Assembly: GCA_023423335.1 (NCBI GenBank)
Contig: JAFAFU010000030.1
Span: forward strand, 186,001 to 250,000
DNA from: Bacillota bacterium
GTDB taxonomy: Bacteria; Bacillota; Clostridia; Lachnospirales; Lachnospiraceae
Direction: 5' to 3'
Length of the DNA stretch: 64,000 nt
Part shown: positions 15,711 to 24,545 of the stretch, piece after piece
Position numbering within the stretch: the stretch's first letter is position 1
How the letters are laid out: each line of letters starts with the position of its first letter
Translations under genes and position numbers: made by a program
Notes under the pieces: model-generated
What the model was told of the DNA's origin: nothing
The model's input: only the letters and a program-made list of their open reading frames with translations
Databases searched by the model: none

Positions 15711-16870
15711 TAAAAATAGCTGTCATTGATGATGGAATTTCAACAGATAAAATAAAAGAATTAGAATTTAACATAGAGATTGATAACAATTGCAGAATTA
15801 TTGAATATTACGATAAGGTGCAGGATAATAGTCATGGTACGATTTGTGCGATGATTATTAAAAAGTATGCACCGGATGCTTTACTGGGAAGTATAAAAAT
15901 ATTGCAGACATACACAAAAAGAGGTTATGTAAATCAATTTAAGAAAGCTTTTGAGTGGTGTATACAGCACGGTATTTCATTGATTAACATAAGCTTGGGT
16001 TCTACTCAAAGCTATGATTATTCCATTCTTTATGAATGTGTGAAGAATGCATATCATAATGGTATTATTATGGTTGCGGCACTCAGTAATAAACATGTAG
16101 TAACATATCCTGCTTCCTTTCAAAATGTTATTGGTGTAAAAACTGATCAGTCATTAAAAGATGATATGTATTATATGAAACATAATTGTATTGAAGGTGT
16201 AAATGTTGCTGCCAGTTCTACGCATACGATTGGAAACAAAAGAACCGATCTGTGTAATAGTTATGCAGCGCCATTAATAACAGCGAAAATCTATCAGATA
16301 ATGAATGAATCTGGATATAGAGATATTGAAAATATTAAAATTATACTGAATGATAAAAGCTTTAAAAAACTTGAAAGCTATGACCCCCTATATTATCCTA
16401 AAATCCCAATTGACAATATTGAGAGTGAAAAAATTAAACCAATTGAGATCCCCTGTATAATGATAAAAGTAGAAAATATTCACGATAAACTTCTTTGTTC
16501 TCTGAACAATAAGTTCAATCAGAACGGTTATAGCACGTTGTTCATACTAACTGACGAAAGTGACGCAGCAGATATATCATGTCATGTTATTGCTGAAGAA
16601 TTAAGCGATAATACGCTTGCATATATTGCATCGAAGCATGAAGCAGATTTAATTATCATCGGCTTTGACGGCGCCAACAGTACGATACCAAGTATTACCT
16701 GCGATATTCTATTTTATCAGGAATTTGAATATGGCAAAAGCTTTAATCCTTTGAAGCCATTATTATTGGACAGTAGTATATCTTGTGAGTTAAAAGTTGG
16801 ATATAAAAGTGGAAATAATTTAGTTGAGTTCATTTATCAAAAGACTATTGAACTCCTAGTTACAGCGTAG
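15707..16870 (+). CDS. S8 (subtilisin-like) protease with extra C-terminal domain
   Basis: This 387-residue protein has no signal peptide, so it should act in the cytoplasm. The catalytic set is Asp8 (VIDDGI), His43 (NSHGT) and Ser185 (CNSYAAP), with Asn128 as the likely oxyanion residue. The domain is small and starts directly at the first strand, without a prodomain. Residues about 250-387 form a second domain that resembles the back half of the 12550-13611 protein: CIMIKVENIHDKL, then NQNGYSTLFI, then EADLIIIGFDGAN. It probably cuts the leader from the modified peptide. The ATGA overlap couples it to the exporter. Confidence 0.85.
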   Translation: MIKIAVIDDGISTDKIKELEFNIEIDNNCRIIEYYDKVQDNSHGTICAMIIKKYAPDALLGSIKILQTYTKRGYVNQFKKAFEWCIQHGISLINISLGSTQSYDYSILYECVKNAYHNGIIMVAALSNKHVVTYPASFQNVIGVKTDQSLKDDMYYMKHNCIEGVNVAASSTHTIGNKRTDLCNSYAAPLITAKIYQIMNESGYRDIENIKIILNDKSFKKLESYDPLYYPKIPIDNIESEKIKPIEIPCIMIKVENIHDKLLCSLNNKFNQNGYSTLFILTDESDAADISCHVIAEELSDNTLAYIASKHEADLIIIGFDGANSTIPSITCDILFYQEFEYGKSFNPLKPLLLDSSISCELKVGYKSGNNLVEFIYQKTIELLVTA

Positions 16871-16877
16871 GCAATGT

Positions 16878-16917
16878 AAAAAGGGAGGATATCTCCCTGA
16901 AGGCAAATATCCTCTTT
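16878..16917. terminator. Bidirectional terminator between the RiPP operon and gatB
   Basis: Arms GAGGATAT (16885-16892) and ATATCCTC (16907-16914). On the minus strand the hairpin is followed by CCTTTTT, serving gatB; on the plus strand it has only TTT, serving the protease gene weakly. Confidence 0.7.
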
Positions 16918-16977
16918 CATATACACATTCCTCGTCTGTTGGCTGTCTATCTTGTTTTTATCATTGCCGCCGCTTTC

Positions 16978-18432
16978 CTATTGACCCTGCGCATTAGCCA
17001 ACGCATCCAGCAATTCCTTCACCAGCTGATTAACCGCTCCGGGATCCGCCTTCCCCTTCATCTCTTTCATGGTTTGGCCGACAAGAAAGCCCATCGCTTT
17101 GACCTTACCGTTCTTATAGTCTGCGACAGATTGGGGATTCTCAGCCAATATCCGCTCTATGGCGGTCCGCAGCAGGCCGCTGTCCGAGACCAGACCCAAG
17201 CCATGGGTATTGACATACTCCTCCGGATCAATATTCTCCTTGAATATCTTCTCAAATACCTCCTTGGCTACGGTACGGTTAATCTTATTCTCCTCCACCA
17301 GGCCGATGAGCTTCGCAAGCTGTACCGGTGTAAAGCTTATATCCTCCGCATCCATTTCCTGCTCCTTAAGGAGTCTCATCGTTTCCACCATCAACCAATT
17401 GGAAACCTCCTTCGGCTTTCCGCAGAACGCTACCGTTCCTTCAAACAGGTCGGCCATATGCTTGGAGGAAGTGATAATGGAGGCATCATAAACCGGAATT
17501 TCAAATTCCTTCTCATAGCGGAGCATTTTCTCATCCCGCAGCTCCGGCTGCCCGGAACGAACCCTCGTAAGCCATTCATCGCCAATCTCAATCGGCGGAA
17601 GGTCGGGCTCGGGAAAATAGCGGTAATCCTGGGCATCCTCCTTGGACCGCATGGCAAAGCTGGAATCCTTATTATCATCCCAACGTCTGGTCTCCTGGAC
17701 TACCTTCTTACCATACTCTAAAAGCTCGATTTGGCGTTTTCTCTCTCCTTCAATCGCCCTGGCGATTGCCTTGAAGGAGTTCATGTTCTTCATTTCCGTT
17801 CTGGTCCCGAATTCCTCTGTTCCCAGTTCCCTGACGGACAGATTGATATCCGCGCGGAGGGATCCCTCCTGCATCTTACAGTCTGATACGCCCAGATACT
17901 GCAGGATCAGTTTAAGTTTTTCCAGATAGGCTACCACTTCCTCTGCCGAACGCATATCCGGCTCGCTGACGATTTCAATCAGGGGAACCCCGCAGCGGTT
18001 AAAATCCACTAAGGTACAGTCTCCCCAGGGATCATGGATCAGCTTGCCTGCATCCTCCTCCATATGGATCTCATGAATCCGGACCCGCTTCCTGCCTGCC
18101 GGTGTCTCGATCTCTATCCCGCCGTTCCTTGCGATCGGAAGATACAACTGGGATATCTGATATGCCTTCGGAAGGTCCGGATAGAAATAATTCTTACGGT
18201 CAAATTTGCACCTCTGGGTGATCGTGCAGTTCAAGGCCAAACCTGCCGCAATTGCATACTCCACAACCTGACGGTTCAAAACCGGCAGGGTTCCGGGCAT
18301 ACCGGTGCAGACCGGACAGCAATGGGTATTTGGTTCTCCTCCGAACCTGGTGGTACAGGAGCAAAAAATCTTGGATTTCGTAGCAAGCTCCACATGGACC
18401 TCAAGTCCGATGACGGTTTCATAGGTTTTCAT
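16978..18432 (-). CDS. gatB: Asp/Glu-tRNA amidotransferase subunit B
   Basis: This 484-residue protein begins MKTYETVIGLEVHVELATKS and has the GatB signature region with EPNTHCCPVCTGMPGTLPVL (zinc Cys) and RKNYFYPDLPKAYQISQ. The C-terminal YqeY-like tRNA-binding tail ends the protein. It binds the mischarged tRNA and activates its side chain while GatA supplies ammonia. It follows gatA by 3 nt in the order aspS-gatC-gatA-gatB, and a hairpin terminator closes the group. Confidence 0.97.
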   Translation of the reverse strand: MKTYETVIGLEVHVELATKSKIFCSCTTRFGGEPNTHCCPVCTGMPGTLPVLNRQVVEYAIAAGLALNCTITQRCKFDRKNYFYPDLPKAYQISQLYLPIARNGGIEIETPAGRKRVRIHEIHMEEDAGKLIHDPWGDCTLVDFNRCGVPLIEIVSEPDMRSAEEVVAYLEKLKLILQYLGVSDCKMQEGSLRADINLSVRELGTEEFGTRTEMKNMNSFKAIARAIEGERKRQIELLEYGKKVVQETRRWDDNKDSSFAMRSKEDAQDYRYFPEPDLPPIEIGDEWLTRVRSGQPELRDEKMLRYEKEFEIPVYDASIITSSKHMADLFEGTVAFCGKPKEVSNWLMVETMRLLKEQEMDAEDISFTPVQLAKLIGLVEENKINRTVAKEVFEKIFKENIDPEEYVNTHGLGLVSDSGLLRTAIERILAENPQSVADYKNGKVKAMGFLVGQTMKEMKGKADPGAVNQLVKELLDALANAQGQ

Positions 18433-18435
18433 CTC

Positions 18436-19947
18436 CTATCCCTCCTTCCTTGCGATTGTAGAAGCAACGGTTCTATCCGGAGCCGTCTCCGGCAATTTGG
18501 GACGCATCCACGGATGTGCCTGCTCGAAGCTGTATGCCGCCCGGAGGATATCCTTCTCCCCGAAATGCCTTCCGATCAGCTGCAGTCCCACCGGAAGTCC
18601 CTTGCTGTCCCTGCCGCAGGGCAGACTGATCGCAGGAAGTCCTGCCAAATTCACAGAAACCGTATAGATATCGGCCAGGTACATCTTCAGAGGATCGGAA
18701 AGACTCTCTCCCAGCCTCGGCGCTGTCCCGGGGGCCGCCGGCCCCAATAAAATATCATATTTTTCAAAGGCTTTCTGAAAGCCCTGGTTGATGATTGCCC
18801 TGACCTTCAATGCCTTGTTATAGAAAGCTTCATAATAGCCGGAGCTAAGTACAAATGCTCCGATCATTATTCTGCGCTTTACCTCTTCCCCGAAGCCTTC
18901 ACTTCTGGACCTCTTATAGAGTTCCTGAAGACCTTCATACTCCGATGTGCGATATCCATATTTTACCCCGTCAAATCTAGATAAGTTGGAGCTGGCTTCC
19001 GCACAGGCGATTACATAATAGGAAGGAACCGCAAAATCCACAGAATGCAGCTCGAACTCCTCTATCACGGCTCCCCTGCTCCGAAGCACCTCAATTGCCT
19101 TAAGAATATTTACCTTCACTTCCTCCTCCAGACCGGCTCCGAAATAGTCCTTCGGAATGCCGATTTTCATCCCCTTCACATCCTCCTTCAAGGCTTCCAT
19201 AAAAGCAGGATTTCCATGACTGACCGAGGTGGAATCCCTGAAATCCTGACCGGTAATAACCTGGAGCGCCGCCGCGCAGTCCGATACATTTCGCCCGATT
19301 GTTCCGATTTGATCCAGGGAGGAAGCATAGGCAATTAAACCATACCGGGAAACGGTCCCATAGGTGGGCTTAATCCCGGTGACTCCGCAATATCCCGCCG
19401 GCTGCCGGATGGAGCCGCCCGTATCGGAGCCCAGGGCATAGAAGGCTTCTTCCGCCGCTACCGCCGCTGCCGAGCCTCCGCTGGAGCCTCCGGGCACATG
19501 ATTTAGGTTCCATGGATTTTTCGTAACCCCATGATATGAGGTCTCCGTAGTACTGCCCATAGCGAATTCATCCATATTCGTCTTACCCAGAATGACCGCT
19601 CCCGCACCCTTCAGCTTTTCTACGACCGTTGCATCATAGGTCGGAACAAAATCAGAAAGAATTTTAGATGCACAGGTAGTCATAATATCCTTTGTACAGA
19701 TATTATCCTTAACTGCCATCGGAACTCCCGCCAGGGGAGAATCCGCCAATTCCCCCGCATCAATCTGTTTTTGCACCTCGGCAGCCCTTTCATAAGCTTC
19801 CTCCTCCAGCACGGTTATATAGCTGTGATAGAAAGGCTCCTTATCTTTAATATCCTCAAGCTGGGCAGTGAGGGCCTCTATAACCGATATTTCCCTGGCT
19901 TTAATTAATCTTCCCAGCTCCAGCGCCGTCATTTTTGTAATATCCAT
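18436..19947 (-). CDS. gatA: Asp/Glu-tRNA amidotransferase subunit A
   Basis: This is a 503-residue amidase-signature enzyme. The Ser-Ser-Lys triad lies in AVKDNI, GGSSGGSAAAVAA and GSDTGGSIRQPA. It hydrolyses glutamine and sends ammonia to GatB. The start at 19947 (MDITKMTALELG) is chosen because AGGAGGATTAAT precedes it; the longer frame to 19995 is translation of a repeat. That repeat (19951-20002) holds the ribosome binding site and also occurs before rhaB. Confidence 0.97.
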   Translation of the reverse strand: MDITKMTALELGRLIKAREISVIEALTAQLEDIKDKEPFYHSYITVLEEEAYERAAEVQKQIDAGELADSPLAGVPMAVKDNICTKDIMTTCASKILSDFVPTYDATVVEKLKGAGAVILGKTNMDEFAMGSTTETSYHGVTKNPWNLNHVPGGSSGGSAAAVAAEEAFYALGSDTGGSIRQPAGYCGVTGIKPTYGTVSRYGLIAYASSLDQIGTIGRNVSDCAAALQVITGQDFRDSTSVSHGNPAFMEALKEDVKGMKIGIPKDYFGAGLEEEVKVNILKAIEVLRSRGAVIEEFELHSVDFAVPSYYVIACAEASSNLSRFDGVKYGYRTSEYEGLQELYKRSRSEGFGEEVKRRIMIGAFVLSSGYYEAFYNKALKVRAIINQGFQKAFEKYDILLGPAAPGTAPRLGESLSDPLKMYLADIYTVSVNLAGLPAISLPCGRDSKGLPVGLQLIGRHFGEKDILRAAYSFEQAHPWMRPKLPETAPDRTVASTIARKEG

Positions 19948-19950
19948 ATT

Positions 19951-20002
19951 AATCCTCCATGTTGCCGATACCCGCGAATCCCGGCGTCGGCACAATATTT
20001 AC
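19951..20002 (-). repeat. 52-bp leader repeat, copy 1 (before gatA)
   Basis: It matches 39991-40042 before rhaB at 47 of 52 positions by eye. It contains the GGAGGATT ribosome binding site and a hairpin with arms TGCCGA and TCGGCA. Confidence 0.8.
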
Positions 20003-20060
20003 GAAGTGACCTTACGGGCACTTTGACCTGCCTTACGGGCACTCAATTCAGTATCTCATT

Positions 20061-20348
20061 TTATTCGACCGTCTTAGGAACCACAAAACTGCCATCCTTC
20101 TTCTCCGGGGCATTCCTTAGAAGTACATCTCTGTCATCCTGATTTATCACCACATCCTCCCGGAATACATTCCTTACCGGCAGCACATGGGACATCGGTT
20201 CCACCCCTTCGGTATTAAGACCGTTCATCGTATTAATATAATCCAGGATATGATCCAGTTCACCGGCAACCCTGGTCTTCTCATCCTCAGAGAGGGTCAG
20301 CTTCGCCAATGCTGCGGCATATTCTACGGTTTTTTCATCTATCATCAT
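20061..20348 (-). CDS. gatC: Asp/Glu-tRNA amidotransferase subunit C
   Basis: This 95-residue protein starts MMIDEKTVEYAAALAKLTLS and keeps the GatC pattern (LDHILDYINTMNGLNTEGVEPMSHV, shown here as DYINTMNGLNTEGVEP). GatC wraps around GatA and GatB and stabilises the complex. The start is MMI at 20348 with AAGGAAGATACAAGT upstream; the second ATG is also possible. It lies between aspS and gatA. Confidence 0.95.
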   Translation of the reverse strand: MMIDEKTVEYAAALAKLTLSEDEKTRVAGELDHILDYINTMNGLNTEGVEPMSHVLPVRNVFREDVVINQDDRDVLLRNAPEKKDGSFVVPKTVE

Positions 20349-20377
20349 ACTTGTATCTTCCTTTCCAAGCTTTTTTA

Positions 20378-21712
20378 TTAAGGCTCCAATCTGGATACAT
20401 CCCTCGGGAACAGAGTAGTTTCCCGTACATTCTGTTCCCCGATCAGCTTCATCGTCAACCGTTCCAATCCAATGCCAAGACCGCCATGGGGCGGCATTCC
20501 ATGCTTATGGATCATAAGGAAGTTTGTGAAATCCCCGGGATCCATTCCCCTCATTTTCATTTTTGCTATCTGAGCTTCGTAATCATGAATTCTCTGACCT
20601 CCGGTGGTTATCTCCATTCCCTTATACAACAAGTCGAAGCTTAAGGTAAATTTCGGATCTGCCGGATCATCCATGGCATAAAACGGTCTCTTCTTGGAGG
20701 GATAATGGGTCACAAATACAAAATCGCTGTCATACTCCTCTTTAAAATACCGGCCGATCAGCACCTCCTCTTCGGGCTCAAGATCATAGGGATCCTTGAT
20801 TTTACGGCCGTATTTGTCTGAAACCAACTGTTTCGCCTCATCAAACCGGACGGAGGGGATTTTCGGGATATCCGGCAGGGTAACTTCCGTAAGCTTTAAT
20901 TCCTTGGCGTATTTCTCCCTGAGAAAGCCAAAGACATATCGGAGCATCTCTGTCTCCATATCCATGATATCCTGAAAGCTGCTGATGTATCCCATCTCAA
21001 AGTCCAGACTGGTATATTCGTTCAAATGTCTGGTGGTATTGTGCTTCTCCGCCCGAAAAACCGGCGCTGCTTCAAACACTCTGTCATAGACGCCCACCAT
21101 GGTCTGTTTGTAAAACTGTGGGCTCTGTGCCAGAAATGCCTTCTTGCCGAAGTACTCCAGCTTAAAAACATTCGCCCCGCCCTCCGCATTACCGGCTACG
21201 AGCTTTGGCGTACGGACCTCCGTAAAGTCCTGCGAAAACATGAAATCGCGGAAGCCTCTGACAATCCCCTCCTGAAGCTTAAAAACAGCCCTCTCCCGGA
21301 TATTCCTCAGGGCAACCGGACGGTAGGAAAGTTTTGTTTCCAGAGAGGTCTTCATCTTCCATTTAGAAATCGGAACCGGCATCATGGTTCCTTCCTTGGG
21401 GGAGGATAATACCGTAATATTCTTAAGTCTCACTTCGAAGCCCTGCGGTGCTCTTTCCTCCGCACGGGGAATACCCTCCGCTATGACCGCCATCCCTTCC
21501 TTCAGCCCCTTAAGGCCGCAGCCTGTCACTCCCTCTTCATAGACACACTGGACCAGCCCGTCCCGCTTTCTTAACACAATAAACGCGAATTCACCAAGAT
21601 CCCTGATGGTGTGTATGGTTCCGTTCAGCTTAATATTACCGGTAAAGCCCTGCTCCAATATGTCATTGATTTCAAGGGTATCCTTTTCCCTGATCCCGGT
21701 TATAAATTCCAT
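20378..21712 (-). CDS. aspS: Aspartyl-tRNA synthetase, archaeal-type (likely non-discriminating)
   Basis: At 444 residues it is much shorter than the usual bacterial AspRS (about 590) and lacks its insertion domain, so it is the archaeal/eukaryotic type. It has an N-terminal OB-fold for the anticodon (about 1-110). The class II motifs include FLAQSPQFYKQTMV, FRAEKHNTTRHLNEYTSLDFE (read as FRAEKHNTTRHLNEY plus TSLDFE) and GGLGIGLERLTM. Next to gatCAB it most likely charges both tRNA-Asp and tRNA-Asn with Asp, the latter converted by GatCAB; discrimination cannot be proved from sequence. The start at 21712 has GGAGGATTAGA before it. A T-box leader lies upstream. Confidence 0.9.
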   Translation of the reverse strand: MEFITGIREKDTLEINDILEQGFTGNIKLNGTIHTIRDLGEFAFIVLRKRDGLVQCVYEEGVTGCGLKGLKEGMAVIAEGIPRAEERAPQGFEVRLKNITVLSSPKEGTMMPVPISKWKMKTSLETKLSYRPVALRNIRERAVFKLQEGIVRGFRDFMFSQDFTEVRTPKLVAGNAEGGANVFKLEYFGKKAFLAQSPQFYKQTMVGVYDRVFEAAPVFRAEKHNTTRHLNEYTSLDFEMGYISSFQDIMDMETEMLRYVFGFLREKYAKELKLTEVTLPDIPKIPSVRFDEAKQLVSDKYGRKIKDPYDLEPEEEVLIGRYFKEEYDSDFVFVTHYPSKKRPFYAMDDPADPKFTLSFDLLYKGMEITTGGQRIHDYEAQIAKMKMRGMDPGDFTNFLMIHKHGMPPHGGLGIGLERLTMKLIGEQNVRETTLFPRDVSRLEP

Positions 21713-21873
21713 TCTAATCCTCCATTCTATTTTATAACAGTTTTTATCCAAATGAAACAGAAAGCTTACTGCAAACTCCGTTGCAGGATTTATCCTGATG
21801 CGATTATCGGGCAGCCTCCTGCAATTACTTTTGCGGAGCATTTTTATTCAACAGGCTGTAATTCCTATTAAAT

Positions 21874-22190
21874 AAAAAAATCCCGGAGAATTCTAATGCA
21901 ATTGATTAAAATTCTCCGGGACGAGATTATTCGATTCATCAGCCATCCGGCTGTGTAAGCAAATACCCGCGGTACCACCCGCTTTGGGAGCATAGCTCCC
22001 CGCTCTGATGCCTGTAACGTATGCCACGCGCGGACCTACTGTTCTTTCGAACCGCGGGCTCCGGAGTGTTCCGTATCCTGCTTATCACCATAGGCATGCT
22101 CTCAGTCGGCGGCGCGCCCTTCCTGTCTTAAGGTTATTCGGCAGGATAAAGTCTCCTTCTCAGCCGATAAAAATATTCACTTATTTGTAA
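21874..22190 (-). promoter_or_regulatory. T-box riboswitch upstream of aspS
   Basis: The minus strand carries the T-box consensus GGGTGGTACCGCGGGTA (21964-21980). Further down is an intrinsic terminator (arms TCCCGGAGAATT and AATTCTCCGGGA, 21881-21921, followed by seven Ts). The upstream 200 bases form the expected stem I region. Uncharged tRNA would bind and favour antitermination, turning on aspS-gatCAB. I could not fix the specifier codon; both Asp and Asn codons occur in the area. Confidence 0.9.
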
Positions 22191-22229
22191 AAAAACAAAG
22201 ATGTGGCCGGAAATTCGGCCCAACATCTT
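22187..22229 (-). terminator. Terminator of the LTA-synthase-like gene
   Basis: Minus-strand hairpin with outer arms AAGATGT/ACATCTT and inner GGCCG/CGGCC, followed by TGTTTTTTT. It lies between the 22378 stop and the T-box leader. Confidence 0.8.
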
Positions 22230-22377
22230 CGTTGTTGCCTTATATTATCATATATTATATTCAGATGCAAGAAAAAATTCAAAATATTTATTGTAAAATA
22301 CCGGTATCTGCTTAGTATACTGTATCACTGACAAAATATTCAGCACAGTTCGCCTAAAGGGCCCGTGATGCAGTAAA

Positions 22378-24531
22378 CTAGTGAAAATCCTTCGGATAGT
22401 CCGGAAAGAGTAAGCGGTAATAATCCTTCTTAAGGATCGTTTGCGATACCATAAATTTATTCTTAATGATCTTATTGAGATTTTTCACATAATCCTCCGG
22501 AAGCTCTTCGCCGGTCAGGTTAATCCCTTCTCCTGTTTCAGAATTATATTTCACTTTATCGGTGATGAAGCTTCGGTTACTGAGAATAGCCAGGGGCTGT
22601 GCGTCGGACAAGATATCCTGCCCCATCAATAATCTGGAATCATAGGGAAGTCCGAACAGATTGGATAGGGTAGGAAGGATATCCAGGCTTGAGCAGGGCT
22701 CCTCCACCACAACCTTTTCCTTCATTGCCGGATTCCAGAGGATAAAATAATTCTCATATACCTCAAAATACGGATCTACCTCATGACCGGCCATCTCATC
22801 CAGTCTCTCCTTTTCCCAGCCGTAGGGATAATGATCCGCACTGAGCGCAATGACCGTCTTATCCGCAACCCCTGCCTCCGTGAGCTTCCGGATCAGCTGC
22901 TCCAGGGCACGGTCCAGCTCAAGCTGGCAGGCAATATATGCCTTGCAATCGGAGGATAAGGGAAGATCCTCGACCAATTCCCGGTTCTTATAGGACATGC
23001 TGTTCCCGACAAAGGTATAATTCATATGTCCGCTGACTGTCAGGTAATATACATGGAATTGTTCTTCATCCGTATATTCATCCACCGTATGATTAATCAT
23101 CTCCAGGTCGGATTCCGGCCATACGTCGGACTCAAGCACCAATCCGTTCCCCTTAGCCTTAAAAATATATCCCAGATTTGGATGGGTCTCATTCCGCTGG
23201 TAATAGGTATAGGTATGGTTATGGTATGCTTTGCTCTCAACCCCAAGGAGATTGAACTGATGGCCCAATGCAAAGGGCATCAGGTTATCCCTTGAATGAT
23301 ACATGCTTCTCGTACCGACCGGAATCAATCCGGTCATGGCAACATATTCCCCGTCACTGGTACTGGTCTGCCAAAGGGCCGTATAAAAGTTTTCAAAAAT
23401 AAAACCCTCATTGGTAAGCCGATACAGGGTGGGTGTTATTTCCTCATGGACCGCACCGGGATAAAAGCCTTCCGCAGTGATCATGATCAGGTTATAGCCC
23501 TTGAACCTGCCGGTATATTCATTCTTGTTCGTCGGAGCGACGGAAGCGAAATAATTATGGAGGGTCCGGATTGTTTCATCCTCTTCTTCCTCAGCCAGCC
23601 CGGTAAAATCAATATTCATTACGTTCGGCGAGGTATCCATCGGTGTCGGAGTCGGAAGCGGCACAGGGGTCGGTGCCTCGTTCGGGACCTCAGGCACGGG
23701 AGCCGCTGACACCTCCGGAACAATTACCGGTGTCGGTGCCGCCGTCGGCGCTTCAATAACATCCCAGGAAATCACGGGGGTATCCGCCAGAACCAGTCGC
23801 TCATCTCCCCTGATCAGCTTTGATAAATCAAACCGGGTCAATGTAATCACTCCCAGCTGCTTCCCGCATAGATCGGGCACCTTGGTATTATGGTATAGAT
23901 CGTAAGGAGAATAATCTCCTTTACCGAAGAGGAATAGAGCGGCCAAAGCGAACATATGAACCGCAACCGCAGCGGCAGCAAGGACCCCATGTTCTTTCCA
24001 TTTTCTGCGGTCACAGGGGAATACCTTATGTATCAGCAGAGCAAGAACCGGTAAAGGCAATAATATCAGGGCCAAACCGGGCAAATTCGCAGCTATGGCG
24101 GTAACGATATCCGAACCGAACTCATTTACTGCATCTCCTGCCATGCCGATTGTCTGGAAGGAGAAAAAAACCTTAAATATATAATAATATATCAACTGGA
24201 GCCCGAACAAAAGGCAGGTAAGGGAGGTAATCACCCACATCACGGCTTTATTCACAATACGGTCGAAAATTCCTGTGAAAAGCGTCATTAAGGCTCCCAC
24301 CGGCAAAGCAAACAAAACCGGATAAATCACCTTACCATCGACGGAGCCATAAATCAGCAGATGGACCGCTAATTCAAGATAAATCAGAAAACCGGTAAAA
24401 AACATCAGCGGTCCTGTAAAATTACTCTCCGGTATCCGGTCCGTTTTATAATAAAGAGTCTTTAATCCGGCGCCTATTCGGATCATATATGCTTTAAGGC
24501 TCCGGATCAGTTTATTTACATATAATTTCAT
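22378..24531 (-). CDS. LTA synthase-family membrane sulfatase/phosphotransferase
   Basis: This 717-residue protein has about five membrane helices in residues 40-215. A linker rich in Pro, Thr and Ala follows (about 265-310, PTPVPLPTPTP). The extracellular alkaline-phosphatase-like domain (about 340-680) has metal and catalytic sites typical of LtaS: ITAEGFYPG, WQTSTSDGEY (Thr nucleophile), TVSGHMNY and SADHYPYG. LtaS enzymes polymerise glycerol phosphate from phosphatidylglycerol; other members act as primases or on other polymers, so the exact substrate is open. The Pro/Thr-rich spacer is longer than in standard LtaS. It is probably co-transcribed with the S66 peptidase gene 14 bp upstream, suggesting a cell-envelope role. 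Confidence 0.85.
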   Translation of the reverse strand: MKLYVNKLIRSLKAYMIRIGAGLKTLYYKTDRIPESNFTGPLMFFTGFLIYLELAVHLLIYGSVDGKVIYPVLFALPVGALMTLFTGIFDRIVNKAVMWVITSLTCLLFGLQLIYYYIFKVFFSFQTIGMAGDAVNEFGSDIVTAIAANLPGLALILLPLPVLALLIHKVFPCDRRKWKEHGVLAAAAVAVHMFALAALFLFGKGDYSPYDLYHNTKVPDLCGKQLGVITLTRFDLSKLIRGDERLVLADTPVISWDVIEAPTAAPTPVIVPEVSAAPVPEVPNEAPTPVPLPTPTPMDTSPNVMNIDFTGLAEEEEDETIRTLHNYFASVAPTNKNEYTGRFKGYNLIMITAEGFYPGAVHEEITPTLYRLTNEGFIFENFYTALWQTSTSDGEYVAMTGLIPVGTRSMYHSRDNLMPFALGHQFNLLGVESKAYHNHTYTYYQRNETHPNLGYIFKAKGNGLVLESDVWPESDLEMINHTVDEYTDEEQFHVYYLTVSGHMNYTFVGNSMSYKNRELVEDLPLSSDCKAYIACQLELDRALEQLIRKLTEAGVADKTVIALSADHYPYGWEKERLDEMAGHEVDPYFEVYENYFILWNPAMKEKVVVEEPCSSLDILPTLSNLFGLPYDSRLLMGQDILSDAQPLAILSNRSFITDKVKYNSETGEGINLTGEELPEDYVKNLNKIIKNKFMVSQTILKKDYYRLLFPDYPKDFH

Positions 24532-24545
24532 TTTCAGAGGGCACC

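Noticed and set aside
16939..17721. Plus-strand frame of 260 codons opposite gatB
   Set aside because: It is the complement of gatB in a GC-richer region and shows no family pattern.
22191..22229. Hairpin as part of the T-box stem I
   Set aside because: Its T-run and position straight after the LTA-synthase-like gene fit an independent terminator.
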